In this document: piece by piece, positions 24,430-40,307 of the stretch
How the letters are laid out: the number at the start of each line of letters is the position of its first letter
Numbering within the stretch: the first letter of the stretch is position 1
Source of the DNA: Nocardioides lacusdianchii
Lineage (GTDB): Bacteria; Actinomycetota; Actinomycetes; Propionibacteriales; Nocardioidaceae
Direction of reading: 5' to 3'
Length of the DNA: 64,000 nucleotides
Assembly: GCF_020102855.1 (NCBI RefSeq)
Contig: NZ_JADHZD010000007.1
Coordinates: 62,001 to 126,000 of the forward strand
The notes under the pieces: generated by a model
Databases searched by the model: none
What the model was told of the DNA's origin: nothing
The model's input: the letters and a program-made list of their open reading frames with translations, nothing else
Translations under genes and position numbers: made by a program

Positions 24430-24487
24430 GCGGCGAGGCTACCGACCCCTGCCGCCGCCCGTGGCGTCTCTCCCTAGGATTGTGCCC

Positions 24488-25414
24488 ATGACGCAGCAGC
24501 CGTTCAGCCGCCCAGGTGCCATCGACCTCTCCGGGCTGGGCAAGCCCGCCCCGCAGCCCGCCGCTCCCGCCGGCGCCCCGACCGGTACGCCGACCGGCGC
24601 CGCGTCGTCGTACAGCGTGGTCGTCGACGAGCAGAACTTCCAGGGGATGCTCGAGCAGTCGATGACCGCCCCGGTGCTGCTGGCGTTCTACTCCCGCACC
24701 CGGATGCCCGAGAGCGGGCAGCTCGCCGACGACCTCGCGACCGTGGTGGGCGAGCACGAGGGCCGCTTCCTGCTCGGCCTCGTCGACATCGACGCCGCGC
24801 CGCAGATCGCGCAGGCCATGCAGATCCCCTCGATCCCGCTCGTGGTCGCCGTCGTCGACGGACGCCCGATGCCGCTGCTGCAGGACCCGCTGCCGATCGA
24901 GGAGCTGCGCACCGCGCTGACCCAGGTCGCCCAGCAGCTCACCACGCAGGGCATCACCGGCCGTCACCAGCCCCGCACCGCAGGTGCGCCCGCCGCCGAG
25001 GGCGAGGAGGAGGCCGTCGACCCCCGCTACGCGCCCGCCCAGGACGCGCTCGCCTCCGGTGACATCGACGCCGCGGTCGCGGAGTACCAGAAGCTCGTCG
25101 ACGCCAACCCGGCCGACGTCGAGGCCGCAGGCGGCCTGGCGATCGCCAAGGTCATGCAGCGCACCCAGGGCGTCGACCTGGCCCAGGCGCGCGCGGCGGC
25201 TGCCGACGCCCCCGACGACGTGGACGCCCAGACGATGGTCGCGGACCTCGACATGCTCGGCGGGCACGTCGAGGACGCCTTCACCCGGCTGGTGAACCTG
25301 GTCGCGCGCACCGCCGACCCGGAGCGGTCCAGGGCCCGCGACCACCTGCTCGGTCTCTTCGCCGCGGTCGGCAACGACGACCCGCGCGTGCTCGCGGGTC
25401 GTCGCAACCTGGCC

Positions 25415-25429
<15 letters not shown>
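24488..25429 (+). CDS. YbbN-like thioredoxin-fold/TPR protein without CxxC
   Basis: A 313-residue protein. After a Pro/Ala-rich N-terminus, residues 40-160 form a thioredoxin fold in which the CxxC site is replaced (FYSRTRMPESGQL), so it has no disulphide activity. Residues 180-313 are TPR-like repeats with the YbbN/CnoX C-terminal pattern (GDIDAAVAEYQKLVDANP, FAAVGNDDPRVLAGRRNL). E. coli CnoX/YbbN is a chaperone-linked holdase. The ATG is set by TAGGAT 7 nt upstream. It overlaps the convergent ppdK by 15 bp. Confidence 0.87.
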
Positions 25430-28108
<2,679 letters not shown>

Positions 28109-28122
28109 GCAGGCATCCTGCC

Positions 28123-28863
28123 TCAGCGACCGGACTCCGTATACGGCTCGTGGCCGCCGACCGCGGCCCGGACGCGTCGCGCGGTGAAGTCCGCAGCGAG
28201 CTCGTCGACCTCTTCGAGGGTGCAGAAGCGGACATCACGGATCTCCCTCTCCTGCATGACGACGTCGGCCAGGGCTGCGGTGGGCAGCGTGCCGCCGTCG
28301 AAGACGAGGCAGACGGCGTCGTCCCAGCCGCCCCACGGCGGCAGCCAGTCGGTGAGCAGGAGGCCGCGCGGCTCGATCGTGAGCCCGAGCTCCTCCTCGA
28401 CCTCGCGCTGAACGGCCACCTGTGGCGACTCGCCCACCTCGACCACGCCGCCGGGCAGGTCCCAGTCGCGCTTGTAGGTCAGCCGGCACAGCAGCACGCG
28501 GCCGTCGGGGTCGCGCACCAGCATCTGCGAGATGGCGCGCTTGCGGGGGAGGAAGGAGTTGAGGAGCGATCGGAAGCCGCCCGGCTCGTGGACGGGCTCG
28601 TCGGTGACCAGCCGGGCGAAGACGATCTGGTCGCGCGGCTCCCCGTCGGGGCCCACGCCACGTCGTACGCCCTCGCGGTGCAGGCCCGCCCAGGTCGCGG
28701 CCCGCTGCGCCGTCGCGTCGTCGGCGTCCACGAGCGCCTCGACGCGGGGCTGCTCCGTCATCGCCTCGGCGATCTCCCGCCGCAGCTCGTCGGTGCTGAC
28801 CTCGCCGGTCCACGCAAGGCGTACGACGCCGTCGCCGGGCGTCACGGTGATCGGGCTGGGCAC
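28123..28863 (-). CDS. Nudix hydrolase with a GNAT-like N-terminal half
   Basis: A 246-residue protein. The Nudix box is complete at 139-161 (GVVEVGESPQVAVQREVEEE followed by LGL), so it should hydrolyse a nucleoside-diphosphate-linked substrate. Residues 10-95 precede it and resemble the second half of a GNAT acetyltransferase (AATWAGLHREGVRRG, then a RDQIVFARL strand), without an obvious acetyl-CoA loop. The GTG start is marked by TAGGGT 6 nt upstream (28870-28875). ppdK follows 14 bp downstream. Substrate not assignable. Confidence 0.85.
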   Translation of the reverse strand: MPSPITVTPGDGVVRLAWTGEVSTDELRREIAEAMTEQPRVEALVDADDATAQRAATWAGLHREGVRRGVGPDGEPRDQIVFARLVTDEPVHEPGGFRSLLNSFLPRKRAISQMLVRDPDGRVLLCRLTYKRDWDLPGGVVEVGESPQVAVQREVEEELGLTIEPRGLLLTDWLPPWGGWDDAVCLVFDGGTLPTAALADVVMQEREIRDVRFCTLEEVDELAADFTARRVRAAVGGHEPYTESGR

Positions 28864-28919
28864 CCACTCACCCTAGCGAGCGGTCCCACCTGTGCCGGGC
28901 CGGGCGTCGGTCCGTCTGA

Positions 28920-28963
28920 GCGTCATACGTTCCCGCACGCATGGATGCGGGAACGTATGACGC
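28920..28963. repeat. 44-nt palindromic repeat, copy C (perfect 18-bp stem)
   Basis: Starts GCGTCATACG, ends ATGACGC and has an 8-nt loop CGCATGGA between perfect 18-bp arms. Same length and conserved ends as the copies at 8969 and 9034. It lies 27 bp past the glgB stop, so it can act as the 3' end of the glgE-treS-mak-glgB transcript. Confidence 0.85.
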
Positions 28964-28990
28964 AGGCACGGGACCGACGCCGGTGATGCC

Positions 28991-30885
<1,895 letters not shown>

Positions 30886-30889
<4 letters not shown>

Positions 30890-32291
30890 GACGTCTCTCC
30901 CAACGCTGCCAGCGGGATGGACAGCCATCCCGGTCGGTTGCGGGCTTCGTACACGGCCTCGTAGACGGCCTTGTCGGCGAGGTAGGCCTCGAGCAGCGTG
31001 CCGGCGGACGCGTCGACCTCGGCGCCGCGCTGCGCGGTGTAGGCGGCGAGGAAGGCCTCGCGGTTGCGGGCCGACCACTCCGCGGCCCGGTAGGTCCGCT
31101 GGTCGCTCTCGCCGGCGTCGTAGCCGCCGCCGGTGAGGGCGACCACACGCGGGGCGTAGTCGAAGGAGCGGATCATCCCCGCGACGTCGCGCCACACCGA
31201 GTCGGGCTTGAGGCGCTCGGCGAGCGGCTTGGCCGGCTCGCCCTCGAAGTCGACGATCTTCCAGCCGCGCGCGGTGCGCAGCGTCTGGCCCAGGTGCAGG
31301 TCCCCGTGGACCTGCTGGACCTCGACGCGGTCGAGGTCGCGCAGCCGGGCGTACGTCGCCCGCAGGCCCGCCTCGTGCTCGGCCAGGCCGGGCACGACCT
31401 CCAGGGCGGCCTCGAGCCGGCCCTCCATGGCGCTGGCGAGGGCGTCGACGGCGGCGGCGTCGCGGTCCTCGACGGGGAAGTGCTCGGCCAGGTCGGCGTG
31501 GACCTCGGCCAGCGCCACGCCCAGACGAGCGGCCTCGCCCGCGAAGTCGCCGCCCACCTCGTCGGCGTGCAGGTCGGCCTCGGCGAAGAGGTTGCGGACG
31601 CTGGCCAGCGCCAGGTCCCAGCCGTCGCTGGCGGTGCGCAGGAACTGCTGCAGCATCGCGAGCTGGATCGTCGTGTTGGTCTCCTCGTCCACGAGGTCGA
31701 GCCAGCCGTAGAGCGAGGCGACGTGCGTCGACCCGGCCTCGGTGAGCACGTGGTGGATCGCCACGTCGGGGTTCACCCCGGGCGTGACCTTGCGGAAGAC
31801 CTTCATCAGCGCGTCCTCGCCGAACGCGACCGAGGAGTTGGACTGCTCGCCGGAGAACAGCGTCGAGTGCGCCTCGAGGTCGAGGTCGTGGCCCGGCAGG
31901 CTGTGGAAGGCGAGCTGGCCGCGGTCGGTGCTGGACGGCGGCGCGGCGAACGCGCGCAGCCACAGCGCCATCGACTCCCGGTCGTGGAGCGCGTCGTAGA
32001 CGAAGGCGTGGCCGAAGGACGGGTCGTCCCACTCGCCGACCAGCGCGTGCGCCAGGCGCTCCTGCGGCTCGGAGTAGAAGGCCAGCGGGAGCTGGTAGAG
32101 CTCGCTCTCCCCGCCCCGCTCGGAGCGGTAGGCCACCTCGGCGAGGTCGATCGAGACCCGCAGCCCGGGCGGGGCGTCGGGCAGCTCACCGACACGGCGT
32201 ACGCCGGCCAGCGACCACTCGCGGCCCTTGCCGCCGAACCAGCGGGCCTCGCCGATCCACGTCGTCAGGTCGTGCGCCCTGCTCTCGTCAC

Positions 32292-32295
<4 letters not shown>
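30886..32295 (-). CDS. mak: maltokinase
   Basis: A 469-residue kinase that phosphorylates maltose with ATP to maltose 1-phosphate, the substrate of GlgE. The fold is aminoglycoside-phosphotransferase-like: the N-terminal cap domain carries [10 protein letters not shown]; the catalytic loop is [11 protein letters not shown] and the metal-binding Asp is in [12 protein letters not shown]. The start is GTG, overlapping the treS stop by 4 bp (GTGA). The end overlaps glgB by 4 bp. In some relatives it is fused to treS; here it is separate but coupled. Confidence 0.94.
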
Positions 32296-34057
<1,762 letters not shown>

Positions 34058-34061
<4 letters not shown>

Positions 34062-36052
34062 CGGTTCCTCCTGACGCTGATGACGTGCGCGGGCTCGTGT
34101 CCGGGATCGAGGCGGACGTAGTTGTGGCGGCTCCAGCCCCAGTCGGCGCCGGTGATCTCGTCGTGGGCGTTGAACGACTCGTGCCACTCGAGCCCGAGCG
34201 CGGGCATGTCGAGGTGGACCATGGTCTCCCGCGTGCCATGGGGGTCGAGGTTGATGACCACCAGGACCACGTCGTCGTGCCCGTCGGGCGTCGTGTGGCG
34301 CTTGGAGAAGACCAGGACCGAGTCGTCCTCGCTCTCGTGGATCGTGATGTTGCGCAGCAGCTGCAGTGCCGGGTGCTGGCGCCGGATCTCGTTGAGGCGG
34401 GTGAGGTACGGCGCGAGGGTGGTGCCCTCGGCGTCGCGCTGCTCCCAGTCGCGGATGCGGATCTGGAACTTCTCCGAGTCGAGGTACTCCTCCGACCCGG
34501 GCTTGACCGCGACGTGCTCGAACAGCTCGTAGCCGGCGTAGACGCCCCAGCTCGGCGACCCGGTCGCGGCGAGGGCCGCACGGACCTTGAACGCCGCCGG
34601 GCCGCCGTACTGCAGGTAGGCGTGGAGGATGTCGGGGGTGTTGACGAAGAAGTTCGGGCGCATCAGGTGGTCGGACTCGCGCGAGACCTCGACGAGGTAC
34701 TCCTCGATCTCGCGCTTGCCGGTGCGCCAGGTGAAGTAGGTGTAGCTCTGGTGGTAGCCCACGGCGCCCAGGCCGTGCATCATCGCCGGCTTCGTGAAGG
34801 CCTCGGACAGGAAGATGACGTCGGGGTCCGTACGCCGCACCTCGGCGAGCAGCCACTCCCAGAAGGCCAGCGGCTTGGTGTGCGGGTTGTCGACGCGGAA
34901 GATCCGCACGCCGTGGGAGATCCACAGCTTCACGATCCGCAGCACCTCGCGGCAGATGCCGCTGGGGTCGTTGTCGAAGTTGATCGGGTAGATGTCCTGG
35001 TACTTCTTCGGCGGGTTCTCGGCGTAGGCGATCGTGCCGTCGGCGCGCGTGGTGAAGAACTGCGGGTGCGTGGTGACCCACGGGTGGTCGGGCGCGGCCT
35101 GGAGGGCGAGGTCGAGGGCGACCTCGAGCCCGAGCTCACCGGCCCGGGCGACGAAGGCGTCGAAGTCCTCGAACGTGCCCAGCTCGGGGTGGATGGCGTC
35201 GTGCCCGCCGTCCTTGCTGCCGATCGCCCACGGCGAACCGGGGTCGTCGGGGCCGGGCGTGAGGGTGTTGTTGGGTCCCTTGCGGTTGAGCTCGCCGATC
35301 GGGTGGATGGGCGGGAGGTAGAGGACGTCGAAGCCCATCTCCGCGACGCGGTCGAGGCGCTTCGCAGCGGTGCGGAAGGTGCCGGAGACGACCTTGCCGG
35401 TCTTCGGGTCGCGGGTGGCGCCCTCGGAGCGGGGGAAGAACTCGTACCAGCTGCCGAAGAGCGCGCGGACGCGGTCGGCACGGAAGCGGAACGGGCCCGT
35501 CACCGAGGTCAGCTCGCGCAGCGGGTGGGCGAGCAGGACGGCGTCCAGCTCGGGGTCCTGCAGGGCCGCGAGGCGCGCACCGACGGGGCGTTCCTGGTCG
35601 CTCGCGGCGGCGATCGCACCCTTCACGAGGGCGGCGGACGCGCTGTCCAGCTTGTCGGTGCCGGTGCCGGCGGCGACCCGCTCGAGCAGGAGCCGGGCCT
35701 CGGTGAACATCAGCTCGACGTCGACCCCGGCGGGGATCTTGATGCCGGCGTCGTGCTGCCAGGTGGCCACCGGGTCGGACCAGGAGTGGATCTCGAAGGT
35801 CCACTCGCCCTCGGTGTCGGGGGTGACGTGGGCGACGTAGCGGTTGGGGGCTGCTCCGTCGGGGACCATCCGCACGGGGGCGCGACGTCCTCCCGCCGGG
35901 TCGGTGGCCACGACCTCGGCCGCGAGCTGGTCGTGCCCCTCGCGGAACACGGTCGCCCGGACCGGCATCGGTTCGCCGACCGTCGCCTTCGCCGACTGCC
36001 GACCGAGGTCGACGACGGGGGATACATCCATCACGGGTATGCGTCCAACCAT
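34058..36052 (-). CDS. glgE: maltose-1-phosphate maltosyltransferase
   Basis: A 664-residue GH13 enzyme that transfers maltosyl units from maltose 1-phosphate onto alpha-1,4-glucan. Nucleophile Asp388 is in [10 protein letters not shown] and acid/base Glu417 in FLSEAFTKP, close to the known numbering in Streptomyces GlgE. The N-terminal dimerisation domain (1-110) and helical insert are present. It is the first gene of the operon glgE-treS-mak-glgB. The ATG lies 138 bp from the divergent glgP start. The shared region holds a perfect 18-bp palindrome at 36152-36169. Confidence 0.95.
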
Positions 36053-36151
36053 GCCCCCACACTTGCGAACGTTGGGTCACGGGCGCAAGCCGGGAGGGAA
36101 GTGGTCTCACCCCTTTGACTCCCGCGAGTTGCAAGGGGCTCGCGGCGCGGC

Positions 36152-36169
36152 TCTTGGATCGATCCAAGA
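36152..36169. promoter_or_regulatory. perfect 18-bp palindrome, candidate operator between glgE and glgP
   Basis: TCTTGGATCGATCCAAGA is a perfect dyad. Its left half contains TTGGAT, the -35 of the predicted glgP promoter. A bound dimer would therefore block glgP and could also affect the divergent glgE operon. It resembles LacI/GalR- or ROK-type operators in length and symmetry; no regulator gene is adjacent. Confidence 0.6.
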
Positions 36170-36182
36170 AATGCTCTAGCGT
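36154..36182 (+). promoter_or_regulatory. glgP promoter (TTGGAT-17-TAGCGT)
   Basis: A -35 TTGGAT (36154-36159) and a -10 TAGCGT (36177-36182) are spaced by 17 bp. The -10 ends 8 nt before the GTG start at 36191, giving a very short or absent leader. Confidence 0.55.
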
Positions 36183-36190
36183 GCTGGACC

Positions 36191-38773
36191 GTGCGAGCGT
36201 TCAGACGATTCACCGTCCGTCCTGTCCTTCCCGAGCCCCTCGGCGCCCTGTCCGTCCTCGCGGGCAACCTGCGCTGGTCGTGGCACCCCCCGACCCAGGA
36301 CGTCTTCGCGTCCGTCGACCCACAGCTGTGGCGCGACGTGGCCGGCGACCCGGTCCGGTTCCTGGGGGCGGTGAGCCGCGAGCGGCTCGACGAGCTCGTC
36401 GACGACGGCGACTTCCGCGCCCGGCTCGACGCCGCCCACGCGGACCTCCAGCGGTACCTCTCCGAGGACCGCTGGTACGCCCGCAAGGCCGGCGAGGACG
36501 CCCCGCGCGCCATCGCCTACTTCTCGTCCGAGTACGGCATCGCCTCCGTGCTGCCGCAGTACTCCGGCGGTCTCGGCATCCTGGCCGGCGACCACCTGAA
36601 GGCGTCCTCCGACCTCGGCATCCCGCTGGTCGGTGTCGGCCTGTTCTACCGCCACGGCTACTTCAAGCAGGCGCTGGACCGCGACGGCTGGCAGCAGGAG
36701 AGCTACCCCGTCCTCGACCCCGACGAGCTGCCGCTGACCCAGCTGCGGGAGGCCGACGGCACCCGCGCGACGGTCTCGATCGCGCTGCCCGACGGCCCGG
36801 ACCTCGTCGCGCGGATCCTGGTGGCGCAGGTCGGCCGCGTGCCGCTGCTGCTCCTCGACACCGACATCGAGGACAACAGCGCCCACTACCGCGACGTCAC
36901 CGACCGCCTCTACGGCGGCAACTCCGAGCACCGCCTGCGCCAGGAGCTTCTGCTCGGCGTCGGCGGCGTACGGGCCCTCCGCGTCTGGTCGCGCATCACC
37001 GGCGCACCGGCCCCAGAGGTCTTCCACGCCAACGAGGGCCACGCCGGCTTCCTCGGCATCGAGCGGATCCGCGAGCTCACCGTGGGCGAGGACGGTCCGC
37101 ACCTCGACTTCGACACCGCGCTCGAGGTCTCGCGCGCCGGCACGGTCTTCACGACCCACACGCCGGTCCCCGCGGGCATCGACCGCTTCCCCCGCGAGCT
37201 GGTCTCGCAGTACTTCGGCGGCAGCTCGCCCACGCCGGGCGTCCCGGTCGACCGCGTGCTCGCCCTCGGCGCCGAGGACTACGACGGCGGCGACGCCGGC
37301 GTCTTCAACATGGCGGTGATGGGCTTCCGCCTCGCCCAGCGCGCCAACGGTGTCTCGATGCTGCACGGGCACGTGTCGCGCGGGATGTTCAACGGCCTCT
37401 GGCCGGCCTTCGACGAGGCCGAGGTGCCGATCACGTCGATCACCAACGGCGTGCACGGCCCGACCTGGATCGCGCGCGAGGTCATCGAGCTCGCCGCGAG
37501 CCGCGGCGCCGACATCGACGGCGACGACACCGACGCGCTGTGGCCGATGATCGACCAGTTCGGCGACCGCGAGATCTGGGACCTCAAGCGCACGCTGCGC
37601 ACCCGCTTCATCGAGGACGCCCGCGACCGGATGCGCCGCTCGGCGGCCAAGCGCGGGTTCGCCCCTGCCGAGACGACGTGGATCGACACCGCGCTCGACC
37701 CCGACGTGCTGACCATCGGCTTCGCGCGCCGCGTTCCGACGTACAAGCGGCTCACGCTGATGCTGCGCGACCCGGCCCGCCTGAAGAAGCTGCTCCTCGA
37801 CCCCGAGCGCCCGATCCAGCTGGTCATCGCCGGCAAGGCGCACCCGGCCGACGAGACCGGCAAGCGGCTCATCCAGGAGATGGTGCGCTTCGCCGACGAC
37901 CCGGAAATCCGCCATCGCATCGCCTTCCTGCCCAACTACGACATCGCGATGGCGCAGCCGCTCTACCCCGGCTGCGACGTGTGGCTCAACAACCCGCTGC
38001 GCCCCTACGAGGCCTGCGGCACGTCGGGCATGAAGGCCGCGCTCAACGGTGGCCTCAACCTCTCGATCCTCGACGGCTGGTGGGACGAGTGGTACGACGG
38101 CAACAACGGCTGGGCGATCCCGTCCGCCGACGGCATCGACGACGCCGACCGTCGTGACGACCTCGAGGCGCACGCGCTCTACGACCTGCTCGAGACGGAC
38201 GTCGTGCCGCGCTTCTACGAGACCAACCACGAGGGCGTCCCGCCGCGGTGGCTCGAGATGGTGCGCCACACGCTGAAGTCGCTCGGCCCGAAGGTGCTCG
38301 CCACCCGCCAGGTGCGCGACTACGTCCGCGAGCTCTACGCACCTGCCGCGCACACCGCGCGCTCTCTCAACTCCGACTACGCCGGTGCCCGCACCCTGTC
38401 GGGCTGGAAGCAGACCGTCCGCGAGGCGTGGCACGGCGTGCGTGTCGAGCACGTCGACTCCGAGGGCGTGGGCGACCAGGCCGAGGTCGGCGCGACCCTC
38501 GCCGTACGCGCCTGGGTGGCGCTCGGCTCGCTGTCGGCCGACGACGTCGAGGTCCAGGTCGTGCACGGCCGCATCGGCGCGGACGACGTGCTCACCGCGA
38601 CCACCGTGACGCCGATGCTGGTGGGGGAGTCCTACGACGGCAACCGCCACCGCTTCGACGCCGCGGTCTCGCTGGACCGGTCCGGTCCGTTCGGCTACAC
38701 GGTGCGCGCCGTCCCGCGCAACGAGTCGCTGGCCTCCGTGGCCGAGCTCGGCCTGGTGGCCGAGCCGGCCTGA
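36191..38773 (+). CDS. glgP: alpha-glucan (glycogen) phosphorylase
   Basis: An 860-residue GT35 phosphorylase that releases glucose 1-phosphate from alpha-1,4-glucan. The actinobacterial short N-terminus (VLPEPLGALSVLAGNLRWSW) and the pyridoxal-phosphate region CGTSGMKAALNGGLNLSILD (Lys near residue 615) are present, followed by the family-specific C-terminal extension of about 130 residues. The start is GTG behind TAGCGT. It is divergent from the glucan-building GlgE operon, so synthesis and breakdown share one control region. Confidence 0.95.
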   Translation: MRAFRRFTVRPVLPEPLGALSVLAGNLRWSWHPPTQDVFASVDPQLWRDVAGDPVRFLGAVSRERLDELVDDGDFRARLDAAHADLQRYLSEDRWYARKAGEDAPRAIAYFSSEYGIASVLPQYSGGLGILAGDHLKASSDLGIPLVGVGLFYRHGYFKQALDRDGWQQESYPVLDPDELPLTQLREADGTRATVSIALPDGPDLVARILVAQVGRVPLLLLDTDIEDNSAHYRDVTDRLYGGNSEHRLRQELLLGVGGVRALRVWSRITGAPAPEVFHANEGHAGFLGIERIRELTVGEDGPHLDFDTALEVSRAGTVFTTHTPVPAGIDRFPRELVSQYFGGSSPTPGVPVDRVLALGAEDYDGGDAGVFNMAVMGFRLAQRANGVSMLHGHVSRGMFNGLWPAFDEAEVPITSITNGVHGPTWIAREVIELAASRGADIDGDDTDALWPMIDQFGDREIWDLKRTLRTRFIEDARDRMRRSAAKRGFAPAETTWIDTALDPDVLTIGFARRVPTYKRLTLMLRDPARLKKLLLDPERPIQLVIAGKAHPADETGKRLIQEMVRFADDPEIRHRIAFLPNYDIAMAQPLYPGCDVWLNNPLRPYEACGTSGMKAALNGGLNLSILDGWWDEWYDGNNGWAIPSADGIDDADRRDDLEAHALYDLLETDVVPRFYETNHEGVPPRWLEMVRHTLKSLGPKVLATRQVRDYVRELYAPAAHTARSLNSDYAGARTLSGWKQTVREAWHGVRVEHVDSEGVGDQAEVGATLAVRAWVALGSLSADDVEVQVVHGRIGADDVLTATTVTPMLVGESYDGNRHRFDAAVSLDRSGPFGYTVRAVPRNESLASVAELGLVAEPA

Positions 38774-38813
38774 CGCCGGCGTGACGCCCGTCTGACACCG
38801 GGAGCCGTGGCGC

Positions 38814-39305
38814 TCAGCTCGAGCGCCGCGGCTCCGGTGCGGCGGGGTCGCTCCCGAGGTCCAGGAGCGCGCTCCTCAGACGCGTGAGGACCTGGTCGGG
38901 CGACTCGCCGGTGTGCTGTGCGACGTCGTCGTAGGTGCGCGCGCCGAACCAGGAGAGCTCCACGGCGCGTGCGTCGGCTCCCGACAACGCCGAGAGGCCG
39001 GCGACCGGCTCCGGCGTGCCCGCCTGTCGCGGCGTCCGCTCCGACCTGCGGCTCCGGGCGGCGTGGCGGTGGGCCACGCCCACGATCCAGCTGCGGGCCG
39101 ACCCCTGCGTGGGGTCGAAGAGGGCCGCTGTCCGGATGACGGCGAGCACCGCCTCGAGCGCGAGGGCCTGCGCGCGCTCCGGGTCGCCCGTCATGCGCAG
39201 GGTGAGGCCGTAGACCACCTCGGCGACGTCGTCGTACACCGCTGCGGCGGCCGCGTGGTCGCCACGGCCCGCCTCCATGAGCCTCTGCTCCAGGACGTTC
39301 ACCAC
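38814..39305 (-). CDS. ECF-sigma-like protein (degenerate)
   Basis: A 163-residue protein resembling an ECF RNA polymerase sigma factor. The region-2 part (YDDVAEVVYGLTLRMTGDPE, SARSWIVGVAHRHAARSRR) is recognisable; the region-4 part (LSWFGARTYDDVAQHTGESP, then TRLRSALLDLG) keeps the helix-turn-helix outline. No anti-sigma gene is adjacent. The GTG at 39303-39305, with GGGAGGGAG upstream, is preferred over an in-frame GTG at 39362 that would run through the operator. Divergent from the OhrR-type gene, so it may be its target. Whether it works as a sigma factor is uncertain. Confidence 0.7.
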   Translation of the reverse strand: MVNVLEQRLMEAGRGDHAAAAAVYDDVAEVVYGLTLRMTGDPERAQALALEAVLAVIRTAALFDPTQGSARSWIVGVAHRHAARSRRSERTPRQAGTPEPVAGLSALSGADARAVELSWFGARTYDDVAQHTGESPDQVLTRLRSALLDLGSDPAAPEPRRSS

Positions 39306-39333
39306 GATCGAACTCCCTCCCCAGGGATTTCTT

Positions 39334-39367
39334 GACACCTTGTGTCCAATGATCTTGTGCACAAGGT
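39334..39367. promoter_or_regulatory. candidate OhrR/MarR operator (two overlapping dyads)
   Basis: GACACCTTGTGTC (39334-39346) and CTTGTGCACAAG (39354-39365) are palindromes. ACCTTGTG (39337-39344) and CACAAGGT (39360-39367) also form a longer inverted repeat spanning both. The site lies between the sigma-like gene and the OhrR-type gene, and is far more AT-rich than its surroundings. Confidence 0.65.
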
Positions 39368-39394
39368 AGCGCCTCCGGGGTGCATGATGTCCCA

Positions 39395-39829
39395 GTGACC
39401 GAGATCGACGCCCCTCCGTTGTCGGACCAGCTGTGCTTCGACCTCTACGCCGCGTCGCGGGCAGTCACGGCCGCCTACCGCCCGGCTCTCACCGAGCTGG
39501 GCCTGACGTACCCGCAGTACCTCGTGCTGATCGTGCTCTGGGAGCGGGACGAGCGAGCGGTCCGTGACATCGCGGAGGCCCTCCGCCTCGACCACGGGAC
39601 GCTCACGCCGCTGCTGCGGCGGATGGAGGTCGCCGGGTTCGTCGCACGGCACCGCCACCACGAGGACGAGCGCTTCGTGGTCGTGTCGCTCACCGCCAAG
39701 GGTGAGCGGCTGCGCAGCCACGCGGAGCGCATCCACTGCGACATGAAGGACGCGCTCGCGCTGAGCGTCGAGGACTTCGCCGACCTGCAGGCGACCCTCC
39801 GCATCCTCACGGAGCGGGTCAGCCCCTAG
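39395..39829 (+). CDS. ohrR: OhrR-type MarR family peroxide-sensing repressor
   Basis: A 144-residue winged-helix regulator. The N-terminal block QLCFDLYAASR carries the single reactive Cys of OhrR, oxidised by organic hydroperoxides so that the repressor leaves DNA, and LGLTYPQYLVLIVLWE is also OhrR-typical. The recognition helix region is LRLDHGTLTPLLRRME and the wing DERFVVVSLT. The GTG at 39395 is chosen because CATGAT lies 6 nt upstream; a GTG at 39380 is also in frame. No ohr (organic hydroperoxide reductase) gene is present in this window, so the likely targets are itself and the divergent sigma-like gene. Confidence 0.88.
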   Translation: MTEIDAPPLSDQLCFDLYAASRAVTAAYRPALTELGLTYPQYLVLIVLWERDERAVRDIAEALRLDHGTLTPLLRRMEVAGFVARHRHHEDERFVVVSLTAKGERLRSHAERIHCDMKDALALSVEDFADLQATLRILTERVSP

Positions 39830-39884
39830 CGCGTGCGCCGGTGCGGCCCTTGCCGCCGCGCGCCGGCGTCGCGAGGATCGGACC

Positions 39885-40205
39885 ATGTCCTCGACCCCGC
39901 CGCCCGACCTCCTCACGCCGTTCCTGGCCGCCGCGGACTCGGTCGGCACCCGGCCGGACGTCGATCCCGGCCTGGCCCGCGAGCTGATGGCAGAGGCGGC
40001 GCAGGTGCTCCACAACAGCCTGGCCCTCGACCACCTCGACGCGCACGACCGCGCGCTCGCGGTCTCCGCCCTCGCCGCCGACCTCACCTCGCTCGACCCG
40101 GGCGCCGCCGTACGCGCACGTGCGGCGGATCTGGACGTCTCGCTCCACGACCCCGAGGGCACGCGCGGCTCCTACCTGGCCGCGGTGCAGGTCCTCGGCC
40201 TCTGA
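39885..40205 (+). CDS. hypothetical protein, 106 aa
   Basis: A 106-residue soluble, Ala/Leu/Asp-rich, probably all-helical protein (LARELMAEAAQVLHNSLALD, LAVSALAADLTSLD). No family recognised. GAGGAT lies 6 nt before the ATG, and codon usage is like neighbouring genes. It ends at a long hairpin (40214-40289) facing the convergent small gene. Confidence 0.6.
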   Translation: MSSTPPPDLLTPFLAAADSVGTRPDVDPGLARELMAEAAQVLHNSLALDHLDAHDRALAVSALAADLTSLDPGAAVRARAADLDVSLHDPEGTRGSYLAAVQVLGL

Positions 40206-40213
40206 CGCGCCGC

Positions 40214-40289
40214 CGGACGGACCGAACGGCTGGCCGGAACGCGCTCGCGAGCGTCCCGCGAGCAGGCTCCGGACCGTTGGGTCCGTCCG
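40214..40289. terminator. long hairpin between convergent genes
   Basis: CGGACGGACC (40214-40223) pairs with GGTCCGTCCG (40280-40289), continued after one G-G mismatch by AACGG/CCGTT (40225-40229 with 40274-40278). Between them is a further self-complementary segment, GCTCGCGAGC. No T-run; probably a bidirectional terminator. Confidence 0.65.
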
Positions 40290-40307
40290 ACCGCGGGCGG
40301 GGACGGG

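Noticed and set aside
34062..35081. Longer treS start inside glgE
   Set aside because: The added residues are an out-of-frame translation of glgE; the TTG at 34061 has AGGAGG and a TTGA overlap.
39306..39362. Upstream GTG start for the sigma-like gene
   Set aside because: It would translate through the palindromic operator region and lacks a ribosome site; the GTG at 39305 has GGGAGGGAG.
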